64,000 nt of DNA from Chryseobacterium viscerum. GTDB taxonomy: Bacteria; Bacteroidota; Bacteroidia; Flavobacteriales; Weeksellaceae. How positions within the stretch are numbered: the first letter of the stretch is position 1; each line of letters opens with the position of its first letter. Location: the NCBI RefSeq assembly GCF_002899945.2, contig NZ_PPEG02000006.1, positions 1 through 64,000 of the forward strand, read 5' to 3'. Shown here one piece after another: positions 1 to 9,806 of this stretch. Below the pieces are notes generated by a model, which had not been told where the DNA came from, made no database searches, and worked only from the letters and a program-made list of their open reading frames with translations. The position numbers and the translations under genes were made by a program.

Positions 1-9
1 TCAGTGGGG

Positions 10-42
10 CAAAGATAGAAACTTAACATACACCACGCAACT
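10..42 (-). promoter_or_regulatory. Leftward promoter candidate at window edge
   Basis: On the minus strand the sequence reads AGTTG, then 20 bases, then TATCTTTG. This fits the Bacteroidota consensus of TTTG or TTG, 19-21 bases, TAnnTTTG. It points out of the window to the left and probably serves a gene outside it. No transcript evidence is available. Confidence 0.5.
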
Positions 43-195
43 TTATTTAACATAAATTTTACCTTTTATTAATATTTAAACCTAAAACACTGGTAGGCAG
101 AGAGAAAAATTTTAAACATTTGTTTGGGAGAATGTGTGTGTATGAGGGTTGGAGGGTTGGAGCGTGTTTTGGGAGGGGATTGAGGATAAATCTAT

Positions 196-241
196 AATGA
201 GTAATGAGTAATGAGTAATGAGTAATGAGTAATGAGTAATG
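196..241. repeat. 7-bp tandem repeat (AATGAGT), about 6.5 units
   Basis: Six perfect copies of AATGAGT follow one another and end in a partial copy. The tract lies in a non-coding stretch with no ORF across it. Such repeats can change length by slippage. No gene start lies close enough to suggest phase variation. Confidence 0.9.
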
Positions 242-242
242 G

Positions 243-860
243 AAGGTATACCTATATATAATAGCAGAAGCTTTTTTGAAAACAACTATTCTTTATTTAA
301 GTTGGGGCTAAAGCCAACAAGGAGGTTTTATTTTTATTAAACGAGCTCCCTTCGACTAAGCTCAGGATTATAGCCCGTTCCTATTGAATTTTTATTGTCT
401 GGAGGATTATATGGAGAGGATCATGATTATTCGTTGACAGGATCATTCAACTACAGATTGCACGGATTTGCACAGAGGATGATCGATATAATATAGATAA
501 GAGAGAAAGCTGATGATACAGAATACATCTATTGACAACCTAAAACCTGGAATTGTAATCTCAAAACTAAAAACACGGAACGAGAAACCCGAAAATCTAA
601 TTCATCATTCATCATTTATAATTCCCTCCCCTAGCCCTGATAAGAATGGTTACCCCACAGCTTGCGTTGGAGAGTGGGTGGGTTGAAGGGGCGGAGTGCG
701 CTGGTGCGAGGAGTAAAAATGGATAGCAGGAAAAAGCTCCTAAATAAAAATCATATATTATATATAGTATGAAAAAAATGTGTTTACCTATCTTAATCCC
801 CTTCAATAATGGTTATTCCTTTCTGATGATTCACCTTTTCAACTATAATAATAGATGTAA
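243..860. other. Non-coding stretch, low-complexity and repeat-like
   Basis: No convincing gene is seen. A minus-strand reading frame at 612-806 has a low-complexity Pro/Ser/His-rich translation and looks like a translated intergenic repeat. The stretch near 301-385 (a GGGGCTAAAGCC motif and later TAGCCCGTTCC) also looks like a dispersed intergenic element of the kind common in this genus. Confidence 0.4.
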
Positions 861-928
861 TAGTCATAAAAACAGGTGAACATTTTTTTTGATTCATTAC
901 ATTTGTACTGCATTCCGGATTCTAAGGA

Positions 929-3814
929 ATGAAATGTGTTTTATATATGACAGACAGAAAATATAAAGAAACGGTACATACTGATAAAAACCACAACGAA
1001 TATATTACAGTAACCCACGACGAAAATAACGTCAGAATCTATACTTTGAAAAATGGCTTAAAGGTTTTCCTTGCTCAAAATTTTGATGCTCCGAGAATAC
1101 AGACCTTTATTCCGGTAAGAACGGGAAGTAATAATGATCCTGCTGATAATACAGGGTTGGCCCACTATCTCGAACACATGATGTTTAAGGGGACTTCTCA
1201 GCTGGGGACTCAAAACTGGGAAAAGGAAAAAGAACTTATTGACCAGATCTCGGGACTATATGAAGAGCATAAAGCTGAACAGGATCCTGAAAAGAAAAAG
1301 GAAATCTATAAAAAGATAGACGAAGTTTCTCAGGAAGCCAGCCAATATGCCATTGCCAATGAATATGACAAGGCTATTTCTTCTTTGGGAGCCAGTGGTA
1401 CCAATGCTCATACCTGGTTTGATGAGACGGTTTATAAAAATAATATTCCGAACAACGAGCTTGAAAAATGGCTGAAAATAGAGAAAGAAAGATTCTCCGA
1501 AATTGTACTCCGTCTTTTCCATACAGAGCTGGAATCTGTATATGAGGAGTTCAACAGGGCTCAGGATAATGATACAAGACTTGTGAATTATGAATTGATG
1601 GATGCTCTTTTCCCTACCCATGCTAATGGGCAGCAAACAACACTGGGAAGGCCTGAGCATTTGAAAAATCCTTCCATGAAGGCTATTCATAAGTATTTTG
1701 ATGAATATTATGTTCCTAATAATTATGCCATCGTCATGGTTGGGGATCTTGATTTTGAAGAGACTATTCAATTAATTGATCAGTATTTCGGGACCTTACC
1801 TTATAAAGAGCTTCCTAAAAAGACACCGGTTACTGAACAACCTATTACAGAAGTTGTAACCAGAACGGTAAAAAGCCCTACTACTCCACGGACTCAGCTG
1901 GCATGGAGAACAGATAGCTATGGAACAAGAGAAGCTATGCTGGCAGATATCGTTGCCAACATTCTTAGCAACAGAGGGGAAGCCGGATTACTGGATCTTC
2001 ACATCAATCAGACGCAAAAAATGCTTTGGGGGCAGGCCTTTTCTGTAGGTTTAAAGGAATACGGCTATTTCTCCATCGTTGCGGTTCCCAAAGAAACCCA
2101 AACTCTGGAGGAGGCAAAAGACCTGGTACTGGAAGAAATTGAACTGATCAAGAAAGGTGAGTTTCCGGACTGGATGCTGCCAGCTATTATCAATGATTTT
2201 AAACTGCAGAGAATGAAAGCTCTTGAAACAACGGAAGGACTGGCCACCAATCTTTACGACACTTATATAAAAGGCAGAACCTGGGAACAGGAATTGAATG
2301 AAATGGATGAGTATGCTGCTTTTACGAAGGAAGAAGTAGTCAGCTTTGCTAATGATTTTTTCAAGGAAAACTATGTTGTCATCAATAAAGAAAAAGGAGT
2401 TAACGACAGGCTGATCAGAGTTGAAAATCCGGGTATCACTCCTATTAAAATTAACCGTGACAGCCAGTCTGAGTTTTTACAGAAAATTTTATCTGAGAAA
2501 ACTGAAGATATAAAGCCTGAATTCATCAATTATGAGAAAAAGATTATCACTGACGATGTGAAAGGAAAGAAGCTGAGCTTTGTTACCAATAAATATAATG
2601 ATATAGCACAGCTGCATTTTATCTTTCCTTTTGGAAGTGACAATGACAGAGATCTGGCAATTTCAACTCAACTGCTTCAATATTTAGGAACAGATACTCT
2701 TTCGCCCGAAGATTTAAAAAACGAATTTTTCAAAATCGGGATCAGTAATGATTTCAAGACCACGCATGATCAGCTGATCATCACATTGAGCGGGCTGGAA
2801 GAGAATATAGAAAAAGGAATTGCTCTTCTGCAACACTGGATGCATGATGTGAAACCTGATCAGGAAATCTATAATCAGTTTGTAGGAACTGTTTTGGAAA
2901 ACCGCCAGGCCATAAAGAAGGATAAAAACCGTATCATAACAGCTCTTAACAATTATACAAAACTGGGCAGCAACTCCCGTTTTACGGATATTATTTCGAA
3001 AGAAGAGCTTGAAAGCAGCAATTCTGAAGTATTCACCGACCGAATGAAAAAGCTTTTCAAATATCCTTATCAGGTATTTTTCTATGGCAGAAATTTTGAA
3101 CACTTCAAAGGATATATCGGTCAGTATATAAAAACTGAAAGTCTTCAGATAGCGGAAGCCAAACAATATCCGGAACCTGCAACGGGAGGAAATGTCAATT
3201 TCATCAACTATGATATGGTTCAGATGGAAATGAGCAAAATCGGAAAAGGAAATCTGGTGAACCCGCATCAGTTTGGAAAGGTCAATGTCTTCAATGAATA
3301 TTTTGGAAGAGGATTATCTTCCATTGTTTTTCAGGAGATCCGAGAAAGTAAAAGTCTCGCCTACTCTGCCTACGTTTCTTACGCAGCCAACTCTGAACTG
3401 AATCATCCTGACTATGTGACCACTTATATCGGAACACAGCCGGACAAATTGATGATTGCTGTAGATACTCTGAATGAACTTATGGAAGAACTTCCTGAAG
3501 TGACAATCCAGTTCGAGAATGCGAAAAATGCGGCTCTGAAACAGATTGCCTCAACAAGAGTTACCCGAAATAATATATTTTTCAATACTTTGAGGTTGAA
3601 GAGGCTGAATATTTATCATGATTTCAGAAAGGATATCTATGAACAGATTCAGAATTTGAAATTTGAGGATATTAAGCATTTCTATCAGACAGAAGTCAAA
3701 TCCATACATTTTAATACAGCCATTATCGGTAAAAAAGAAAACCTCGATATGGAAGCTGTTCAAAAAATGGGAACATTTAAAGAAGTAAGTCTGAAAGATA
3801 TTTTCGGACATTAA
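929..3814 (+). CDS. M16 family zinc metallopeptidase (pitrilysin-like)
   Basis: This 961-residue protein has two M16 halves in one chain. The inverted zinc motif HxxEH is at His79, Glu82 and His83, within AHYLEHMMF, and the third ligand is expected in the ELESVYEE stretch about 75 residues later. The second half (about 540-961) lacks the motif, as is usual for the inactive half of the family, and contains the conserved ESKSLAYSAY segment. The family cuts peptides inside a closed chamber. No clear signal peptide is seen, so the location is uncertain. A TACATTTG -7 element at 898-905 lies just upstream. An in-frame ATG at 947 is an alternative start. A strong terminator follows at 3819-3858. 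Confidence 0.9.
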   Translation: MKCVLYMTDRKYKETVHTDKNHNEYITVTHDENNVRIYTLKNGLKVFLAQNFDAPRIQTFIPVRTGSNNDPADNTGLAHYLEHMMFKGTSQLGTQNWEKEKELIDQISGLYEEHKAEQDPEKKKEIYKKIDEVSQEASQYAIANEYDKAISSLGASGTNAHTWFDETVYKNNIPNNELEKWLKIEKERFSEIVLRLFHTELESVYEEFNRAQDNDTRLVNYELMDALFPTHANGQQTTLGRPEHLKNPSMKAIHKYFDEYYVPNNYAIVMVGDLDFEETIQLIDQYFGTLPYKELPKKTPVTEQPITEVVTRTVKSPTTPRTQLAWRTDSYGTREAMLADIVANILSNRGEAGLLDLHINQTQKMLWGQAFSVGLKEYGYFSIVAVPKETQTLEEAKDLVLEEIELIKKGEFPDWMLPAIINDFKLQRMKALETTEGLATNLYDTYIKGRTWEQELNEMDEYAAFTKEEVVSFANDFFKENYVVINKEKGVNDRLIRVENPGITPIKINRDSQSEFLQKILSEKTEDIKPEFINYEKKIITDDVKGKKLSFVTNKYNDIAQLHFIFPFGSDNDRDLAISTQLLQYLGTDTLSPEDLKNEFFKIGISNDFKTTHDQLIITLSGLEENIEKGIALLQHWMHDVKPDQEIYNQFVGTVLENRQAIKKDKNRIITALNNYTKLGSNSRFTDIISKEELESSNSEVFTDRMKKLFKYPYQVFFYGRNFEHFKGYIGQYIKTESLQIAEAKQYPEPATGGNVNFINYDMVQMEMSKIGKGNLVNPHQFGKVNVFNEYFGRGLSSIVFQEIRESKSLAYSAYVSYAANSELNHPDYVTTYIGTQPDKLMIAVDTLNELMEELPEVTIQFENAKNAALKQIASTRVTRNNIFFNTLRLKRLNIYHDFRKDIYEQIQNLKFEDIKHFYQTEVKSIHFNTAIIGKKENLDMEAVQKMGTFKEVSLKDIFGH

Positions 3815-3818
3815 GAAT

Positions 3819-3858
3819 AAAAAACCGCTCAACATTGCTGTCGAGCGGTTTTTTTTAT
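3819..3858. terminator. Bidirectional rho-independent terminator
   Basis: A stem AAAACCGCTC / GAGCGGTTTT is flanked by A and T runs on both sides. It lies between the convergent M16 peptidase and GNAT genes and can serve both. Confidence 0.85.
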
Positions 3859-3873
3859 TTTATCGTAATTCCC

Positions 3874-4950
3874 TTACGTCATCATACAATCCCCATCTCC
3901 ATCCTGATAATCCGGGTTAAAATCTGTGGGAAGCAATTCTAACAACTGTTGGTGAAACAGATATTCTCTTTTAAAATTACGTTCGTAGATGTAAGAAAAT
4001 TCTTTTGACTGCTGTATCGCTTCGTTCAGTTTGGTCTGATAGCAGGTAAAGCCTTTCACTTTATTTTTAATCATGAAATATTTTAAAAACCGAACGACCT
4101 CATCTAATTCAGAATCTGAAAAAAGGTAAGGAATTTTAAGATATCCATCGCGGAGTTGCAGCAGCAAACAAGCTTTGAGCTTATTATTCTGATCGAAAAT
4201 CTTCACCAAAAAATACTTAAATGTGTCAGCAAAACTTGAAAAGAGATATTTCTCATTTTTCTTGCCTTCCAACACCCATGGATTGTCTATAAAAACATTG
4301 ATTTCTTCAGCACTGCGCTTGCCTGAAAATTTTGACAGAAAATCTGCACTTTCCTTGTCAATCCGGTCAAGAATTTCATAATTGAAGTCCGGTTTCGGTG
4401 TCGATAAGTTCTTTATTGAGATCAACCCGTTGGCAGCAGTATCCAGGATTTGAAAAAGTGGTTTTAAGGATTGGGTTGCTGGTTTTTTTTCAGGAATCAT
4501 CTTAGCAGCATCGGTTCTGAAGTAATACCTCTTCCCTTCTTTAGGAAAGACATATTCAAAAACACCCATAATATTATAAAGAGCCTCTGCTTCTTTGGTA
4601 AATTCTGTAATGGCAATTCTCCCTTCATACTCTTCAAAAACCTTTTTCAGCAATGCTTTTGCGGGTCTTTTTTTTCTGTATTCAGGGTTTACATATAAAG
4701 TGCTTAACCACGTGTAACGGATTTCTTTTCCATCAATGATGAAACTATCCGGGAAACATCCTACATACCCAATCAATTTTTCTTCAAAAAAAGCCAGAAT
4801 AAGCAAAGTGTCTTCGTCTGATGCTTTGGGATTTCTAATGTGAGACAGCGCACGATGCTTGGTAATCGGAAGAAAATCATATTGCTGAAAAGCTCCGGAG
4901 GATATAAAATCTTCCAGTTCTTTTCTGTTGAATGTTTTCAGCGCCATCAT
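3874..4950 (-). CDS. GNAT family N-acetyltransferase, two-domain
   Basis: The protein has 358 residues. Residues about 1-150 resemble a GNAT acetyltransferase domain, with the acetyl-CoA binding loop near LYVNPEYRKKRPAKALL. The carboxy half (about 190-350) looks like a second, degenerate GNAT-like domain. The substrate is unknown. The start overlaps the stop of the upstream polysaccharide deacetylase by a few bases, so the two are translationally coupled. That suggests a role in modifying an extracellular or envelope polysaccharide, which is inference. A second in-frame ATG lies directly after the first. Confidence 0.75.
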   Translation of the reverse strand: MMALKTFNRKELEDFISSGAFQQYDFLPITKHRALSHIRNPKASDEDTLLILAFFEEKLIGYVGCFPDSFIIDGKEIRYTWLSTLYVNPEYRKKRPAKALLKKVFEEYEGRIAITEFTKEAEALYNIMGVFEYVFPKEGKRYYFRTDAAKMIPEKKPATQSLKPLFQILDTAANGLISIKNLSTPKPDFNYEILDRIDKESADFLSKFSGKRSAEEINVFIDNPWVLEGKKNEKYLFSSFADTFKYFLVKIFDQNNKLKACLLLQLRDGYLKIPYLFSDSELDEVVRFLKYFMIKNKVKGFTCYQTKLNEAIQQSKEFSYIYERNFKREYLFHQQLLELLPTDFNPDYQDGDGDCMMT

Positions 4951-5945
4951 TCTCTTATAATCGTGTTTTTATTGATCAGTTTTTTCAGTCGGAAGTAAGC
5001 TATCTCTTTTTTCAGGATCTGTTTTCCGCTCTCTCCCATTTCCATTGGTATTCTTTGGAAGTTTCTACTCACACTGTCCAGTTTTACGCCTGCACATCCA
5101 AAACTGCAATAGATTTCTTCATTTTTAAAGAGTTCATCAAAGAAATCTTTCTGTACTTCAAAATCGGTAAACGGAAATGCAAAGCTTTCATAGAGAAAGC
5201 CATTTTCTTTTAAATAAGCAAAAGTCTTATCCGTTGTTTCTATCTGTTCTTTCAAAGATAAATCTCCGTATTTCGGGTGATCCCAGCTGTGCGAAGAGAT
5301 TCCGAAACCTTTTCGGGTAAGTTCTTTTAATTCTTCGGTGCTTAAGTAGGGTTTATATTTTTTTGAATACGCTTTAAAATCTACCTCAAGTTTTTCAGCA
5401 AGCCAGTCCAAAGTATTTTTTTCCTGATAATTGATTGCTAAAATTTTCTTTTGTAAAAAGCGTCTGTCTAAATTTTTAAGCGATAAAACAAAATAAATTT
5501 CCGGATCTATGGTTTTCTTTCTCTCGGCAGCATCTGCAAGAAGGCTGGCCTTGCACCTGAACATCATATCTTTATTGTCTATGAAAGCCGGATTTACAAA
5601 ATTGCAGGCATAGATTCCCTTTCGTTCCAAAATGGGAGCCGCAATATCATAAAACTCTCTGAAACCATCATCAAAAGTCAGCAGGGCAATCTTTTTCTTA
5701 GGTTTAAAGTTTCCGGACATAAATCCTTTGAACTCCTGCCAGTCTACAAACTGAAAGTTCTTTGCCATATGATCCAGATCGTCTTCAAACTGTTTTGTAG
5801 TCTTATAACGGATCACATGTTTTATATGCGGAAGTTCTTTGTCTGAGATACTGTGATAAAGAGGCAGACAGTAATCCAGCGGAAAAGATTTCCCCATATT
5901 ATCTGATTCAAAGGCTGCCAAAGCATTGATGATCCTGTCTTTCAT
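4947..5945 (-). CDS. Polysaccharide deacetylase family protein (NodB-like)
   Basis: NodB-fold features are clear: motif 1 LLTFDDGF, with the catalytic and metal-binding Asp pair, and motif 2 SSHSWDHP with the metal-binding His residues. The family removes N- or O-acetyl groups from amino sugars in surface polysaccharide or peptidoglycan. The start at 5945 (MKDRIINAL) is preferred over an ATG at 5975, because the longer form would begin inside the terminator hairpin of the upstream gene. There is no evident signal peptide. The gene is coupled to the downstream GNAT gene by an overlapping stop and start. Confidence 0.82.
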   Translation of the reverse strand: MKDRIINALAAFESDNMGKSFPLDYCLPLYHSISDKELPHIKHVIRYKTTKQFEDDLDHMAKNFQFVDWQEFKGFMSGNFKPKKKIALLTFDDGFREFYDIAAPILERKGIYACNFVNPAFIDNKDMMFRCKASLLADAAERKKTIDPEIYFVLSLKNLDRRFLQKKILAINYQEKNTLDWLAEKLEVDFKAYSKKYKPYLSTEELKELTRKGFGISSHSWDHPKYGDLSLKEQIETTDKTFAYLKENGFLYESFAFPFTDFEVQKDFFDELFKNEEIYCSFGCAGVKLDSVSRNFQRIPMEMGESGKQILKKEIAYFRLKKLINKNTIIRE

Positions 5946-5954
5946 CTTATTTAA

Positions 5955-5997
5955 AATAAAAAAGAATCTATTCAAAACTCAATTCAAATAGATTCTT
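5955..5997 (-). terminator. Terminator of the DPP11 gene
   Basis: Inverted arms AAGAATCTATT and AATAGATTCTT (5962-5972 and 5987-5997) form an 11-bp stem. On the minus strand a T-rich tract follows. It lies directly after the stop of the dipeptidyl peptidase gene. Confidence 0.75.
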
Positions 5998-6017
5998 AAA
6001 GGTATAACTTTTATAAA

Positions 6018-8156
6018 TTATTTTATCACCTTCATTTCATCAACAAGCCACTTTGAGTCAGCGAACTTCTCGATGATGAAAAGGATATATTTTGTATCTA
6101 CCATGATGTTTCTGCTGAAACGCGGGTCATAGTTGATGTCACTCATCGTTCCCTCCCACTGTCTGTCAAAATTCAATCCGACAAGGTTTCCGTTGGCATC
6201 AAGCGCAGGGCTTCCAGAGTTTCCTCCTGTAGTATGGTTGGTTGCGGTGAATCCTACAGGAACGTCACCCGTTTTATCTTTATAGTTTCCGAAATCTTTT
6301 TTGTTGTAAAGGTCAATCAGTTTCTTTGGAACATCGAATTCATAATCTCCAGGAACGTATTTTTCCATTACTCCTGCAAGGTGAGTCTGGTAACCATAAG
6401 AAACGGCATCTCTAGGAGTAGAACCTTTTACTTTACCATACGTTACACGAAGCGTAGAGTTAGCATCCGGGAAGAATTTTCTGTCTTTATCCGTCTGCAT
6501 CTGCTGAGCCATGAACTTTTTCTGTAAAGCATCAATTTTTGCCTGCATTGAAGTATACTGAGGATCTGCAGCTTTCATATACGTTTCTTTCATAGAAACA
6601 TACAACTGATAAATAGGATCTTTCTTTAACGTTTTGATTAATTTATCCTGATTAGAAAACGCTTTATCAATATCAGTAGTCAATGCTGCTCCATTTACAG
6701 CCGTTCTTCCTGTGATGATAGAGTTTTTAGACATCTCTTCTATTACAGGCATATTCGGACTTTCATCTTTATACTTGTTGAATCCGGCAGGTAAAAATTG
6801 CGGTGCTGTTTTATTAACATACAAAGCCAATAGTTTTGCTGTTACTTTAGCATCAAGTTCAGCGCTGTAATCTTTATAGAAAGAGGTTAATTTTGTTTTT
6901 AACTTTGATACTTCCTTTTCATCCATTCTCCCTGCTTCCACAGAGGCAACAAAGTCATAATAATCACCAGCAAGCTTCAATGTTTCAGCATTTCTGATCA
7001 CTTCTGTATAATAAGCATTGTTTAATGCATAAGGAGCCTGGTCGTTGTACAATTTGTTCAACTGATCCAAAGTCGTTTTAATCTCTGGGTTTTTAGCCAC
7101 CAAAGAACCTTCATACATTACTTTTTTCTCAACAGCATTGGATTTTTTCAATCCTTCTACCTCACCGATCCATTTTTTCCAATAGTTTGCTACTGAAGCA
7201 AATTTTGAAGCATATTTGATACGTGTTTCATTATCAACACGCATTTTTTCGTCTAATGTTTTCAAAGCAACATCACGTACAGCAATTCTTGCAGGATCAA
7301 TATCCTTCATGATTTTCTCTACGCCTATTGCAGGAAGATATTCTGTGGTTTTTCCCGGAAATCCGAATACAAAAGTAAAATCGTTTTCGTTTTTATCTTT
7401 TATAGAAACCGGTAAATAGTGTTTTGGAACGTAAGGTACGTTGTCTTTTGAGTATTCTGCAGGTTTATTGCTCTTGTCTGCATAAATTCTGAACATAGAG
7501 AAATCTCCGGTATGTCTAGGCCAAACCCAGTTGTCCGTATCACTTCCGAATTTTCCAATGCTTTGAGGCGGAGCTCCTACCAGACGGATGTCTTTATACG
7601 TTTCGATCGTGTAAGCATAGTATTTGTTTCCATAATACATAGGCTTTACCAGAATCGACTGGTAAGATTCAATTTTCTGAGCATTTTTATAAACCTCAAT
7701 ATTGTTGTTGATCTTTTTAGTAAGTTCCGGCTCTGTAAGGTTATCCGTACCTTCTAAAATCTGATCGGTAGCTTCTTTTATATCTACAATAAAATCTACT
7801 TTTACTCCCGGATTAGGAAGTTCTCCTTCTGTATTTTTTGCCCAGAATCCATTTGAAAGGAGGTCATTCTGAACCGTAGAATGTGCCTGAATCTGACCGA
7901 AACCACAGTGGTGATTGGTTAAAAGCAACCCTTTAGGCGAAATAATCTCTGCAGTACATCCGCCATTAAACTGTACTACCGCATCCTTTATACTTGGTTT
8001 CTGGGTATTGAAAATATCTTTTGCAGAAATCTTCATTCCCAAATCCTTCATTTCCTTTTCATTCAGCTCTGTAGGAATCCACATTCCGCCATATTGTTGT
8101 GCAAATGCCATTGCAGCAGGCAAAAGAAATACAGATAAAAGTATCTTTTTTGTCAT
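6018..8156 (-). CDS. dpp11: S46 family dipeptidyl peptidase 11 (Asp/Glu-specific)
   Basis: This is a 712-residue exported serine exopeptidase with a signal peptide at about residues 1-20. The chymotrypsin-like triad is visible: His83 in LTNHHCG, an Asp in the HTGDFS segment, and Ser647 in GGNSGSP. Arg665, in LNFDRQW, lies 18 residues after the catalytic Ser. In Porphyromonas gingivalis DPP11 an Arg at this place (Arg673 after Ser655) gives specificity for Asp or Glu at P1, whereas DPP7 has Gly there, so DPP11 is the better call. These enzymes work in the periplasm, taking dipeptides off the amino end of peptides. The ATG at 8156 is chosen over an upstream TTG at 8162. Confidence 0.9.
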   Translation of the reverse strand: MTKKILLSVFLLPAAMAFAQQYGGMWIPTELNEKEMKDLGMKISAKDIFNTQKPSIKDAVVQFNGGCTAEIISPKGLLLTNHHCGFGQIQAHSTVQNDLLSNGFWAKNTEGELPNPGVKVDFIVDIKEATDQILEGTDNLTEPELTKKINNNIEVYKNAQKIESYQSILVKPMYYGNKYYAYTIETYKDIRLVGAPPQSIGKFGSDTDNWVWPRHTGDFSMFRIYADKSNKPAEYSKDNVPYVPKHYLPVSIKDKNENDFTFVFGFPGKTTEYLPAIGVEKIMKDIDPARIAVRDVALKTLDEKMRVDNETRIKYASKFASVANYWKKWIGEVEGLKKSNAVEKKVMYEGSLVAKNPEIKTTLDQLNKLYNDQAPYALNNAYYTEVIRNAETLKLAGDYYDFVASVEAGRMDEKEVSKLKTKLTSFYKDYSAELDAKVTAKLLALYVNKTAPQFLPAGFNKYKDESPNMPVIEEMSKNSIITGRTAVNGAALTTDIDKAFSNQDKLIKTLKKDPIYQLYVSMKETYMKAADPQYTSMQAKIDALQKKFMAQQMQTDKDRKFFPDANSTLRVTYGKVKGSTPRDAVSYGYQTHLAGVMEKYVPGDYEFDVPKKLIDLYNKKDFGNYKDKTGDVPVGFTATNHTTGGNSGSPALDANGNLVGLNFDRQWEGTMSDINYDPRFSRNIMVDTKYILFIIEKFADSKWLVDEMKVIK

Positions 8157-8436
8157 AATCAAAATTTTGCCCGAATTTACGAAGAAAAATAAGAATAGCC
8201 TTTATAAAACGGGCGGAAAAGTTGTTAAGAAGTGGTTTTTGTAAAATGGGTTGATGATTGGGTTAAAAGTAGAAATTCATGATAAAAATGTAGAAATCTG
8301 AATCAGGAGCTATCTAACGTACAACTATCAATCAGCAGCTTTACCCTTTGGACATATCTAAAACTCTCCTCCTATGGCTCAGTTTTTGTTCATTGGAGGT
8401 AACTTTATTATTAAAAACATATTTAAATCAATTATT

Positions 8437-8922
8437 ATGATGAAAAGCAAAGTACTCATGCTAGGAATTGCATCCACTCTATTCCTTACTTCATGTTCTA
8501 AAAAAGAAACCACTGAAACAAACGGTACTACAGATTCTGCAACAGCGATTCAACCTGCTGCTACAGACAGTATCACAAAAGCAACGCCTACAGCAGCTGG
8601 TGATACTTCGGAAAATGCATTGGACTGGGCTGGTACTTATGAAGCGACTGTTCCATGTGCTGACTGCCCGGGAATCAAGACCTCTCTAACATTGAACAAT
8701 GATAAAACATTCAGCATTACTGAGGAATATCTCGACAAAAATTCAAAGACTCAGGATAAAGGATCTTTTGCATGGGATACTACAGGAAGCATGATTACTT
8801 TAAAAGGAAAATCTGTAAATTATAAATATAAGGTTGGTGAAAATATTTTGTTCCAGCTGGATATGGAAGGAAAAGAGATTGATGGTCCCAACAAAGATCT
8901 TTATATCTTCAAGAAAAAATAA
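8437..8922 (+). CDS. NlpE-like copper-resistance/envelope-stress lipoprotein
   Basis: A 161-residue lipoprotein with lipobox LTSC at about residue 20, followed by a Ser/Thr/Ala-rich linker. The folded part (about 65-161) matches the NlpE amino-terminal domain: GTYEATVPCADCPGI with its CxxC, then LNNDKTFSI and a KGSFAWDT strand. In Escherichia coli NlpE reports envelope and copper stress to the Cpx system, which is not expected in Bacteroidota, so its role here is open. The ATG at 8437 is chosen because it starts a normal lipoprotein signal; an upstream in-frame ATG at 8374 would bury the signal. Confidence 0.8.
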   Translation: MMKSKVLMLGIASTLFLTSCSKKETTETNGTTDSATAIQPAATDSITKATPTAAGDTSENALDWAGTYEATVPCADCPGIKTSLTLNNDKTFSITEEYLDKNSKTQDKGSFAWDTTGSMITLKGKSVNYKYKVGENILFQLDMEGKEIDGPNKDLYIFKKK

Positions 8923-8945
8923 AGGCTCAGGCCTTTATTTTTTTG
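8914..8945 (+). terminator. Terminator of the NlpE-like gene
   Basis: A stem AATAAAGGC / GCCTTTATT with a TCAG loop ends in a run of T. It overlaps the stop codon and also faces the 3' end of the convergent MgtC-family gene. Confidence 0.85.
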
Positions 8946-8956
8946 TTTTTAGATCA

Positions 8957-9604
8957 TTAAAATTGATACCCCTTAATTTTAGGATCATCTACCAACCGTT
9001 TGGTTAATTCTTCATGATGGCTATTTTTGCCTGTAACTCTCCAGATAACGGTAAAACCATCTTGTGAATACTGCTGTCTGATCATCAGATAGGTTAAACG
9101 ATTTTCTTTAAAGATATTCTCACAATATTTAATGTCCCCTGAGCTGCTCACTGCTATTCTGTATTCTCTTACTTTATTATAATTATCAATAAAACTCTGA
9201 AGATAAGTTAAGGCACTTAGAATAATCAGAACCAAAGCAGTTCCCAACATTGCAATATAAACGTATCCGGAACCTACCGCCATTCCGATGGAAGCTGTTG
9301 CCCAAATGGTGGTTGCAGTGGTAATTCCTTCAATTTTATTATCTCCTTTGAAAATAACACCTGCACCGAGAAATCCAATTCCGGTAATGATATTGGCAGC
9401 AAGACGGTCCGGATTGGCAACGCCTATTTTTATGGAAAGAATAGTAAACAGACAGGCTCCGAAGCAGACGAGAATAAAAGTTCTGAGACCCGCAGATTTA
9501 TTACGGTATTCACGTTCAGCACCAATGAACAGTCCTAAAATAACAGAAATAAGGATAAGCAGTAATTCATTTTTGACAGCGTAATGGTCCTGAAGAAAAT
9601 CCAT
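8957..9604 (-). CDS. MgtC/SapB family inner-membrane protein
   Basis: 215 residues. The amino-terminal 145 residues hold four to five membrane segments with the family signature GAEREYRNKSAGLRTFILV and the GIGFLGAGVIFKG stretch. A soluble tail (about 150-215) follows and resembles the small carboxy domain of longer MgtC proteins. MgtC proteins affect magnesium homeostasis and ATP synthase activity in some bacteria; the role here is not known. It is a single gene, convergent with the NlpE-like gene. Confidence 0.88.
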   Translation of the reverse strand: MDFLQDHYAVKNELLLILISVILGLFIGAEREYRNKSAGLRTFILVCFGACLFTILSIKIGVANPDRLAANIITGIGFLGAGVIFKGDNKIEGITTATTIWATASIGMAVGSGYVYIAMLGTALVLIILSALTYLQSFIDNYNKVREYRIAVSSSGDIKYCENIFKENRLTYLMIRQQYSQDGFTVIWRVTGKNSHHEELTKRLVDDPKIKGYQF

Positions 9605-9806
9605 AATTTTTAATTTAAACCTAGAATAAATTTACAATAAAATACGATCGAGAAACTATTTTTGCTGCGGAGATTTTGTGCTTTCATCTCAGAAAATTTA
9701 TTTCACAAAAAAACTTTTGTAATTTTACATTTTAATAGTTACAATTCTCTCATATAAAAGAGTTACAAAAGAGAATCAACAAAAAGATTGTAATAAGAAC
9801 CCTCCT

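Noticed and set aside
196..241. Tandem repeat as a CRISPR array
   Set aside because: The unit is 7 bp with no spacers, and no cas genes are near.
612..806. Reading frame of 64 codons on the minus strand
   Set aside because: Pro/Ser/His-rich low-complexity translation in a repeat-like intergenic stretch, with no promoter or family match. Better explained as an intergenic repeat.
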